From assembly GCA_023440945.1 (NCBI GenBank), contig JAEZRL010000315.1:1-6979 (forward strand): a stretch of 6,979 nucleotides of DNA. Reading direction: 5' to 3'. Position 1 is the first letter of the stretch; each line of letters opens with the position of its first letter. Positions 1 to 5,822 of this stretch are shown here, one piece after another. Source of the DNA: Bacteroidota bacterium. Its GTDB lineage: Bacteria; Bacteroidota; Bacteroidia; Chitinophagales; Chitinophagaceae. A program made the position numbers and the translations under genes. Under the pieces are notes generated by a model. It was not told where the DNA came from. It made no database searches and saw nothing but the letters and a program-made list of their open reading frames with translations.

Positions 1-1404
1 GCACAGGAGAAATGGGATCTGCGGAAATGTGTTGAGTATGGGATGAAGAATAATATTTCTGTTCAACAGGCGGATGTGCAGGCAAGAATTGCAGCGTTAC
101 AATTAAAACAGGCAAGATATTATCAATATCCAACACTCAACTTTTCTACAGGCACCGGTTTAAGATTTGGCCGTTCTATTGATCCTACCACAAACCAATT
201 CTCCACAACGCAATTTCTTTATCAGAATTTTGGTTTTAATGGAGGTATCCAGGTGTTTAACTGGGGAAGGTTAAAACACAATGTTGCAGCAACAAGTTTT
301 TCCGCAGAAGCTGCATTGGCTGATGTAGAAAGAACAGCGAATGACATTGCTTTAAATATTGCGACCTATTATTTGCAGGTGCTTGCAGCAAAAGAACAAA
401 TTGCGATAGACACGATTCAAATTGCGCAAACAAAAGCACAATATGATGTAACAAAAGCAAAAGTTGATGTAGGCGCTTTACCTGAATTAAATCTTGCAGA
501 ACTTGAAGCCCAACTTGCAACAGATAGCTCCAATCTTATAACGGCACAACAAACTTTCGAACAAAATTTATTAGCGTTGAAAGGGCTGCTAAGTCTTGAT
601 GCAGCAACACCTTTTGCAATAGAAACACCACCTATTGAGGAAATTCCATTGGAAAATATTGCAGATCTGCAACCTGAAGTTGTTTATCAATCTGCTTTAC
701 AATTTTTCCCGCAGCAAAAAGCAAATGCGTTCAGGATAAAATCTGCACAATCAACTATTAAATCCCAAAAGGCCGCAATGTATCCAACCATCAGTGCCGG
801 ATATGATCTTTCAACCAACTTTTCCAACTCGTTTCAAAAAACAACAGGTTATAAGTTTTTGGGCTATGATACATCAGGTCTATTTAATCCGATCGTAAAT
901 GTGGGTGGTGTTCCTTATTTTGTTCAAAATCCACAAATAGCAATCACTACTGGGAAAAGATCATTTGGCGAATTGTGGAATGGATGGCCGAGCCAGATAA
1001 ACAACAACTTTGGTCAAAACATCGGTATTCAAATTCAAATACCCATTTTCAACAGTGGTACTTACAAACTGAATTATGAAAGATCAAAGCTTGATTTAAA
1101 AACGGCAGAATTACAAAAAGAACAAGCTGATCTCCAGTTAAAGCAAGATATTTATAACGCCTACATCAATGCAACCAGTTCAATGCAGAAATATTTTGTA
1201 GGTGCAAAAACGGTACAATCAGCGCAAAAGGCCTACGATTATGCATTGAAGAGATATGAAGTTGGTTTACTTACCACCATTGATCTTTTAACCACTCAAA
1301 ATAAATTGCTAACTGCAAAGTTGCAGCAGCTAACCAATCAAACAGATTATGTGTTCAGAATGAAACTGCTTGAGTTTTATAAAGGACAAGGATTAAAACT
1401 ATAA
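1..1404 (+). CDS. TolC-family outer membrane efflux channel (5' end cut by window edge)
   Basis: Outer-membrane channel subunit of a tripartite efflux pump; it would form a trimeric beta-barrel with a long periplasmic alpha-helical tunnel. The first ATG visible is at 43, but the frame is open from base 1 and reads AQEKWDLRKCVEYG before it. That is the usual mature N-terminus of Bacteroidota TolC proteins, so only the signal peptide and start (probably about 20 codons) are missing, and ATG 43 is internal. The protein shows the two-repeat TolC layout. Repeat one has a strand region (YPTLNFSTG, GGIQVFNWG) followed by long Ala/Gln/Lys-rich helices. Repeat two (IGIQIQIPIFNSGTYK onward) repeats strand then helix and ends in the typical RYEVGLLTTIDLL segment. 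The 467 visible residues fit the family length. The adaptor gene starts 28 bp downstream, so the two are probably co-transcribed. The family is clear; the substrate cannot be told. Confidence 0.93.
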   Translation, partial: AQEKWDLRKCVEYGMKNNISVQQADVQARIAALQLKQARYYQYPTLNFSTGTGLRFGRSIDPTTNQFSTTQFLYQNFGFNGGIQVFNWGRLKHNVAATSFSAEAALADVERTANDIALNIATYYLQVLAAKEQIAIDTIQIAQTKAQYDVTKAKVDVGALPELNLAELEAQLATDSSNLITAQQTFEQNLLALKGLLSLDAATPFAIETPPIEEIPLENIADLQPEVVYQSALQFFPQQKANAFRIKSAQSTIKSQKAAMYPTISAGYDLSTNFSNSFQKTTGYKFLGYDTSGLFNPIVNVGGVPYFVQNPQIAITTGKRSFGELWNGWPSQINNNFGQNIGIQIQIPIFNSGTYKLNYERSKLDLKTAELQKEQADLQLKQDIYNAYINATSSMQKYFVGAKTVQSAQKAYDYALKRYEVGLLTTIDLLTTQNKLLTAKLQQLTNQTDYVFRMKLLEFYKGQGLKL

Positions 1405-1432
1405 TTTAAAATCAACTCTGAAATATACACAC

Positions 1433-2818
1433 ATGAGTAAAAAATTAAAATGGATAATTGGAATATTGATATTACTGGTTGTGATCCTCGTTGCACTTAG
1501 TAAGGCAGGTGTTTTGGGTAAAGATGAAGGAACAAAAGTAACCGCAGAAAAAGCTGTAAAGCGCACCATTATTGAAACGGTAACTGCCAGCGGTAAAATT
1601 TATCCGGAAGTGGAAGTGAAGGTAAGTCCTGATATTTCCGGTGAAATTGTTGAACTGGATGTACAAGAAGGCGATACTGTAAGAAAAGGCCAGGTACTCG
1701 CAAAAATTTATGCTGATATTTATGCTTCGCAGGCAGACCAGGCTGCGGCTGTAGTTGCGCAGGCCAAAGCACAGGTAGAAAATTCTCAGGCACAATTAGG
1801 CGCTTTAAAAGCAACACTTGATCAAACGCAGGCAGCTTATAACAGGCAGAAAACGTTAGTTGGTCAAAAGGTGATTTCACAATCTGAATTTGAAACAGCA
1901 GAACAGGCTTATTTATCTGCAAAAGCAAATTATGAAGCAGCATTAAACAGCATAAAAGCAGGGCAAGCCAATGTTCAAAGCGCTATGGCCAGTTTTTCCA
2001 GGGCGAACAAAGATCTTAACCGTGCTACAATAGTAGCGCCTATGGACGGTGTAATAAGTTTACTTGCTGTAAAAAAAGGTGAAAGGGTTGTGGGTACAGA
2101 GATGATGGCGGGTACAGAGATGATGCGAATTGCGGATCTTCGCAGTATGGAAGTGCAGGTAGATGTGGGAGAGAATGATATACCAAAAGTACGTATTGGC
2201 GACAGCGCCATCATAGAAGTGGATGCGTATAACCAGCGAAAATTTAAAGGTTATGTTTATAAGATAGCTAACCCGGTTATTTCTGCTCAGGCAACAAGCA
2301 CAAATTCTTCCACTTCAGTTACTAATTACCAGGTACACATTCGTTTGTTACCCGAAAGTTATAAAGATCTGTTAGGTCATGGGAAACCGTTTCCTTTTAG
2401 GCCTAACATGACAGGCAGTGCAGATATTCAAACACAAACACATGAAAATGTTTTATCCGTTCCTTTAAATGCAGTAACAACAAGGGATAAAAATGATAAC
2501 GAAGCTCCTGCCGATAAAGCAGACAACTCCAATAATAATAACAACAATAACAATAATACAACCGATCAAACTGCAAGTGTTACATCTGATGATAACATTC
2601 AGGAAGTTGTTTTTGTTGTGCAGAAAGATGGAACTGTAAAAAAACATCCTGTTCAAACAGGCATACAGGACATTAATAATATCGAGATTACAAGCGGCTT
2701 AAATGAAGGCGATGAAGTTATAACCGGTCCTTATGATGTTGTAAGCAAACAACTCAAAGACGGCATGAAAGTAAAAGTTGTACCAAAGGATCAACTGATA
2801 CAAAACTTTAAAAAGTAA
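1433..2818 (+). CDS. MacA/HlyD-type periplasmic adaptor of an efflux pump
   Basis: Membrane-fusion protein that bridges an inner-membrane transporter to the TolC channel encoded just upstream. Domains in order (461 residues): an uncleaved N-terminal membrane anchor at about 6-24 (WIIGILILLVVILVAL); the first lipoyl half at about 60-92 (SPDISGEIVELDVQEGDTV); an Ala/Gln-rich alpha-hairpin at about 97-195; the second lipoyl half at about 198-217 (ATIVAPMDGVIS); a beta-barrel up to about 350; a low-complexity linker with nine consecutive Asn (367-375); and a membrane-proximal domain ending in GLNEGDEVITGP. The KKGERVVGT and GTEMMRIADL segments are typical of the MacA-like branch, which usually partners a MacB-type ABC protein. 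None is present here, as a terminator follows directly. The start is ATG 1433, immediately before the Lys-rich stub and membrane helix; no Shine-Dalgarno sequence is seen, as is normal in Bacteroidota. Substrate unknown. Confidence 0.92.
   Translation: MSKKLKWIIGILILLVVILVALSKAGVLGKDEGTKVTAEKAVKRTIIETVTASGKIYPEVEVKVSPDISGEIVELDVQEGDTVRKGQVLAKIYADIYASQADQAAAVVAQAKAQVENSQAQLGALKATLDQTQAAYNRQKTLVGQKVISQSEFETAEQAYLSAKANYEAALNSIKAGQANVQSAMASFSRANKDLNRATIVAPMDGVISLLAVKKGERVVGTEMMAGTEMMRIADLRSMEVQVDVGENDIPKVRIGDSAIIEVDAYNQRKFKGYVYKIANPVISAQATSTNSSTSVTNYQVHIRLLPESYKDLLGHGKPFPFRPNMTGSADIQTQTHENVLSVPLNAVTTRDKNDNEAPADKADNSNNNNNNNNNTTDQTASVTSDDNIQEVVFVVQKDGTVKKHPVQTGIQDINNIEITSGLNEGDEVITGPYDVVSKQLKDGMKVKVVPKDQLIQNFKK
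2092..2125 (+). repeat. 18-bp-period direct repeat inside the adaptor gene
   Basis: The 16-base unit GGGTACAGAGATGATG occurs at 2092-2107 and again, perfectly, at 2110-2125, a period of 18 bp or six codons. It encodes GTEMMA followed by GTEMMR, just after the second lipoyl half of the adaptor. The reading frame is kept. Related adaptors carry a similar GT-x-x-M-x-GTE motif here, as far as I recall, so part of the likeness may be functional and not a fresh duplication. Confidence 0.7.
2531..2557 (+). repeat. AAY trinucleotide run encoding nine asparagines
   Basis: Nine consecutive AAT/AAC codons (residues 367-375 of the adaptor) form an imperfect trinucleotide microsatellite. It sits in a hydrophilic linker rich in Asp, Asn, Thr and Ala, between the beta-barrel and the membrane-proximal domain. 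The mix of AAT and AAC should make it less prone to slippage than a pure repeat. Changes by whole units would keep the frame. Confidence 0.85.
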
Positions 2819-2848
2819 AAAAGAGGGAAGCGGCGCTTCCCTCTTTTT
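2819..2848. terminator. Bidirectional intrinsic terminator between convergent genes
   Basis: A perfect inverted repeat, AAGAGGGAAGC at 2821-2831 and GCTTCCCTCTT at 2835-2845, forms an 11-bp stem with a 3-base loop. It can extend by two to three A-T pairs on the outside. A T-run follows on the plus strand (2844-2848) and an A-run precedes it (2817-2822), which gives a U-tract to transcripts from the other strand. It lies directly after the adaptor stop codon and 20 bp past the ricT stop codon, so it can end both convergent units. Confidence 0.92.
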
Positions 2849-2868
2849 ATATAAAGATCTTACCAAAA

Positions 2869-4182
2869 TTATTTTGATTGAGGCGGCCTTCTTGGCGGTT
2901 GAGGCTTTTGAGGTGGCCTCTGCTGCTGTTGATTGGGTTTATTTGGTTGCTGCTGGTTGCGCTGCTGATTTTGCTGATTCCCCTTTTGCTGTTGTCCCTG
3001 CTGGCCTTTCTGATGTGCTTGTTTTATATTCTGATCTTTACCTCTCTCGAAGGGCTTGTTGTAATCCCTCTCTTTATCTCTTCTTTTCCGCGTATTTTTT
3101 TCAAGGCTTTTCAAACTTATTTGTCCCACCACATCTACAAAAACAGGCTCAAGCTCTTTCGGCTTACCACTCGTTAATTCAACCGGTTCCAAATCTCCCG
3201 GTTTTTCGCCTTTGGCATTCAAACGGATAATTTCTTTTACCCGGTTTATGGTTAAGGGATATTGTTTGCTGCTGTCCGGCAACATATACCACATCAGGTT
3301 TCTAAAAATATCTTTCTTTATTAAAGAAGCAATACCCTTAGCTGTTTCTATCGTATCTGCATTGTTGGGAAAGCCCTGCAATGCATCAAGATAAGTGTCC
3401 AGCTCATAATTCAAACAACATTTCAACCGACCGCATTGACCGCTCAGCTTGGTTTGATTGATGGATAGATTTTGATAACGTGCCGCCGTTGTGGTAACGC
3501 TTTTAAAATCAGTTAACCACGTAGCACAACACAATTCTCTTCCACAACTGCCTATTCCGCCCACTTTCCCTGCATCCTGGCGGATGCCTATCTGACGCAT
3601 TTCCACCTTCACCTTAAATTCAGAAGCGTATATCTTAATCAGTTCCCGGAAGTCAACTCTATCATCTGCTGTATAAAAAAAAGTTGCTTTTCTTCCATCT
3701 GCCTGGAACTCCACTTCGCTCAGTTTCATTAATAAATTCAGTTGTCGGGAAATAGCCCTGCTGCGCATTAAAGCTTCCGGTTCCCTTGCCTTATTCTGAT
3801 GAAACAATTCAACATCTTTCTCTGTGCTTCTTCTTAACACCCGCTTCATATCCACGTTGTACTCATCCACACCTTTCTTCTTCATTTGCAGCCTAACCAA
3901 CTCCCCTGTCAAACTCACTTCACCCACGTCAAAACCACTTACACCTTCTATGGTAACATAATCACCTTTTTCAAAATATTGTAAAGTATTATTGCGATAA
4001 AATTCTTTACGACTCCCTTGTTTGAAACTTACTTCAATAACTTTACAACTGCTTTCAGGATCGCTGAAAGGCAAATTTGCAAGCCAGTCGTAAACGTTCA
4101 TGCGGTTACAACTGCCGGTACTGCAGCCGCCGTTACTTTTACAGCCATTCGGTTTACCCGTTCCACAACTTCCACATCCCAT
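2869..4182 (-). CDS. ricT: RicT/YaaT-like PSP1-domain iron-sulfur regulatory protein
   Basis: Homologue of B. subtilis RicT (YaaT), which together with RicA and RicF forms a complex that binds [4Fe-4S] clusters and promotes RNase Y-dependent mRNA maturation. Its role in Bacteroidota is not settled. Visible parts (437 residues): a cysteine-rich head with Cys 3, 6, 14, 20 and 25; a PSP1 domain at about 116-201; then the family signatures GGIGSCGRELCC (208-219) and LSGQCGRLKCC (246-256), whose six cysteines (213, 218, 219, 250, 255, 256) are candidate cluster ligands. From about residue 362 a basic, Gln/Asn/Pro-rich tail of 76 residues looks disordered. B. subtilis RicT is about 275 residues, so both ends are extensions. 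ATG 4182 is chosen because the Cys-rich head follows at once and I recall similar heads in Bacteroidota homologues. The gene lies downstream of holB on the same strand, as in B. subtilis. A candidate promoter lies at 4481-4515. Confidence 0.93.
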   Translation of the reverse strand: MGCGSCGTGKPNGCKSNGGCSTGSCNRMNVYDWLANLPFSDPESSCKVIEVSFKQGSRKEFYRNNTLQYFEKGDYVTIEGVSGFDVGEVSLTGELVRLQMKKKGVDEYNVDMKRVLRRSTEKDVELFHQNKAREPEALMRSRAISRQLNLLMKLSEVEFQADGRKATFFYTADDRVDFRELIKIYASEFKVKVEMRQIGIRQDAGKVGGIGSCGRELCCATWLTDFKSVTTTAARYQNLSINQTKLSGQCGRLKCCLNYELDTYLDALQGFPNNADTIETAKGIASLIKKDIFRNLMWYMLPDSSKQYPLTINRVKEIIRLNAKGEKPGDLEPVELTSGKPKELEPVFVDVVGQISLKSLEKNTRKRRDKERDYNKPFERGKDQNIKQAHQKGQQGQQQKGNQQNQQRNQQQPNKPNQQQQRPPQKPQPPRRPPQSK

Positions 4183-4265
4183 CTGTATTAACGATTTTAC
4201 ATTTTAATTAATTCAATAAAATTTTGTTTGGAGGAAGAATTTTTTGGAGGCAAGCTGTAATGCTA
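4183..4265 (-). other. Leader region directly upstream of ricT
   Basis: This AT-rich 83-bp stretch lies between the candidate small gene and the ricT start. On the minus strand it is rich in A and carries two CCTCC motifs (4250-4246 and 4234-4230). I see no Shine-Dalgarno sequence before the ricT ATG, no TAnnTTTG box and no convincing hairpin. Start-site A-richness, usual in Bacteroidota, is the only translation signal visible. Confidence 0.5.
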
Positions 4266-4427
4266 CTATATGGCTTTGGTTGTGTCACTCACTTCAGCGT
4301 TCTTATCGCTATTCCGCAATAATAGGCCGGCATATTCTTCATTAGATATCAGGATGTAAATCGCCCATGCTACCAATGTATTTGATAAGCAATATATAGT
4401 AATCAGTATCCGTTTTTCAAACCGCAC
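4266..4427 (-). CDS. Candidate small single-pass membrane protein, GTG start (hypothetical)
   Basis: This open frame of 53 codons fills half of the 320-bp gap between holB and ricT. It starts at GTG 4427 and ends at TAG 4266-4268; an in-frame TAA lies 6 bp upstream of the GTG, and there is no in-frame ATG. The product reads as a basic N-terminus (MRFEKR), one hydrophobic helix at about 7-27 (ILITIYCLSNTLVAWAIYIL) and a polar, charged tail of about 26 residues. By the positive-inside rule the N-terminus would be cytoplasmic. A TAnnTTTG-type promoter lies about 55 bp upstream, which would leave a leader of roughly 45 nt. The stop is 83 bp before ricT, so the two could be co-transcribed. I do not recognise a family. 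The non-ATG start and short length mean a chance open frame is possible. Confidence 0.42.
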   Translation of the reverse strand: MRFEKRILITIYCLSNTLVAWAIYILISNEEYAGLLLRNSDKNAEVSDTTKAI

Positions 4428-4480
4428 AATTCGTTAACCACATAGCTTACTTCACAAAAAACTTTCTTCACTCAGCCTGC

Positions 4481-4515
4481 CAAAAATATATGCAGACTTT
4501 TCTTAATTGGTCAAA
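4481..4515 (-). promoter_or_regulatory. Candidate Bacteroidota promoter for the ricT unit
   Basis: On the minus strand TATTTTTG (4488-4481) matches the Bacteroidota -7 consensus TAnnTTTG exactly. Upstream is TTTG at 4515-4512, separated by 23 bases, at the upper limit of the spacing usually given. The same stretch also contains TTGACC, 18 bases, TATATT, which resembles a classical sigma-70 promoter. The upstream box falls within the final codons of holB. Transcription would start near 4475 and read the small membrane peptide and then ricT. No experimental support is visible. Confidence 0.5.
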
Positions 4516-5708
4516 ATTAATGCTTTGTCGTGAATAATATGGGAGAGTTTAATAGTGAGCGCATGAAACAGCATTTTTGCATTTGCATTGCGTTCAATAT
4601 AATAAGTTGCTTTATCAAGCTCTTCAACAATTGCTTCCTGCTGACTAACAGATGCAATCTTATTAATACGTTGTGCCAGATCTTTTTCATTTTCGGGAAG
4701 CGATATACTTTCTGCACCTAATACTCGTATTCGAATGCTTTGCCCAAGGATATGATTAAAGTAACGCAAAAATTGTTTTTGTTTTTCACGGCCAAGCTTG
4801 CTCATTTCGTCAATCCATTTCACCTGCTCCGGCAACATTTGTCGAAGTGAAAATTTCAACCAGTCACTTAAAAGATCTTTCCAGTCTTCCTCTGCATGTT
4901 GAAGCAGTTGCAAAGCTTCCCTGTAATTCCCTTCTGCAATAGCGGCAATTTGTTGTGCAGTTGCAGGTAAAGCATTGTTTCTTTCCGTTAAAGCTGTTTC
5001 TATTTCTTCATCTTCCAGTAAAGGGATTTTAATTAACTGGCAACGACTAAGAATAGTTGGCAATATCTGTTCATCATTTCCTGCAACAAGAATAAATAAG
5101 GTATCGGGTGGCGGTTCTTCTATCAGCTTTAATAATTTATTGCCTTCTTTACCCAGGTATTCTGGCATCCATAATATCAAAATCTTGTATTCACTTTCAA
5201 AGCTTTTCAAACTCAACTGGCGAATAATTTCATTACATTCTTCTGCCGTAATATTTCCCTGTTTATTTTCTGCCCCTATAAATTGCAGCCAGTCAAATGC
5301 ATTTCCATAAGGATATTGTTTTATAAATTCACGCCACTCCTTTATATAATCGGTGCTAACAGGTTTATCTCCACTTTTTTTAGGAATAACCGGGTAAGTA
5401 AAATGAATATCCGGGTGAATATATTGAGCGGCTTTTAAACAGGAAGCACAAACACCACAAGCATCCGTTGGCGTGGGTTGTACAATGGAAGGCTCATCCA
5501 ATCCAAATAAAGAAGCAGAAGGTTCTGCTTTTTGATTTTCACCTGTTTTTTCACATACCACATATTGAGCAAAAGCCAAAGCAAGGGACAAAGCGCCACT
5601 TCCTTCTTTTCCTAAAAACAGCAAAGCATGACTAAGTCGATTTTGCTGCACCATTTCAGAAAGATGATCTTTCACCGGTTGCTGCCCGATTACCTCTTTA
5701 AACTGCAT
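4503..5708 (-). CDS. holB: DNA polymerase III subunit delta-prime (clamp-loader stator)
   Basis: Clamp-loader subunit that, with delta and the DnaX subunits, opens the sliding clamp and loads it on primed DNA. The 401-residue protein starts with the AAA+ opening MQFKEVIGQQPVKDHL and the RLSHALLFLGKEGSG segment of the HolB/DnaX family. The P-loop is degenerate: GKEGSGAL (33-40) lacks the Lys-Thr of GxxGxGKT, as expected for the non-ATPase delta-prime. Cys 52, 84, 87 and 90 (CGVCASC) match the zinc site. The Walker B region is weak (ILILWMPEYL, 176-185). IEEPPPDTLFIL (196-207) and LSRC (220-223) are intact, and the latter supplies the arginine that acts on a neighbouring subunit's ATP site. Residues after about 235 form the lid and collar helices. 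An acidic, Pro-rich insertion separates Cys 52 from Cys 84. The start follows the family N-terminus. It is read after the cusA-type gene but separated from it by a terminator; no clear promoter was found in 5709-5760. Confidence 0.92.
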   Translation of the reverse strand: MQFKEVIGQQPVKDHLSEMVQQNRLSHALLFLGKEGSGALSLALAFAQYVVCEKTGENQKAEPSASLFGLDEPSIVQPTPTDACGVCASCLKAAQYIHPDIHFTYPVIPKKSGDKPVSTDYIKEWREFIKQYPYGNAFDWLQFIGAENKQGNITAEECNEIIRQLSLKSFESEYKILILWMPEYLGKEGNKLLKLIEEPPPDTLFILVAGNDEQILPTILSRCQLIKIPLLEDEEIETALTERNNALPATAQQIAAIAEGNYREALQLLQHAEEDWKDLLSDWLKFSLRQMLPEQVKWIDEMSKLGREKQKQFLRYFNHILGQSIRIRVLGAESISLPENEKDLAQRINKIASVSQQEAIVEELDKATYYIERNANAKMLFHALTIKLSHIIHDKALILTN

Positions 5709-5760
5709 GGAGCGAAGCTAAAGGATTTGAAGAATAGTTTTTGAGAAGATGATTTTTTAA

Positions 5761-5813
5761 AATAAAAAGAGCCATCCCGAAGAATCGGGACGGCGTTTAG
5801 TTGGACATGGCTC
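5761..5813 (-). terminator. Intrinsic terminator of the CusA-type gene
   Basis: In minus-strand RNA, 5794-5771 folds as GCCGUCCCGA, loop UUCU, UCGGGAUGGC: ten pairs including one G-U wobble at 5791/5774. It is followed by UCUUUUUAUUUU. In plus-strand RNA that wobble becomes an A-C mismatch, and no U-run follows, so the element favours the minus strand. It lies about 30 bp past the stop codon at 5823-5825. An additional repeat, GAGCCAT at 5769-5775 and ATGGCTC at 5807-5813, can pair around the hairpin as an alternative or larger stem. Confidence 0.85.
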
Positions 5814-5822
5814 AGGTGCCGC

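Noticed and set aside
43..45. ATG 43 as the start of the TolC-type gene
   Set aside because: Fourteen in-frame codons before it encode a typical mature TolC N-terminus; starting at 43 would remove the first helix and the signal peptide.
1472..2214. Several minus-strand frames across the adaptor gene
   Set aside because: They are antisense shadows with no recognisable motifs; the plus-strand frame has complete adaptor domain structure.
2878..3177. Plus-strand open frame of 99 codons with a very Leu-rich, membrane-like product
   Set aside because: It is antisense to the Gln/Asn-rich tail of ricT. CAG/CAA-type codons read backwards give Leu, Cys and Ala codons, so the hydrophobicity is an artefact.
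4260..4359. Two short plus-strand frames (ATG 4260, 20 residues; ATG 4270, 29 residues) preceded by TTTGGAGG, which occurs twice (4227-4234, 4243-4250)
   Set aside because: The GGAGG spacing looks like a Shine-Dalgarno site, but Bacteroidota rarely rely on one, the products are nondescript, and the minus-strand frame over the same bases is longer and better organised.
5709..5760. Promoter for holB just upstream of its start
   Set aside because: No TAnnTTTG box is present on the minus strand here; only a poor partial match (TATTCTTC) was seen, which is not enough to call.
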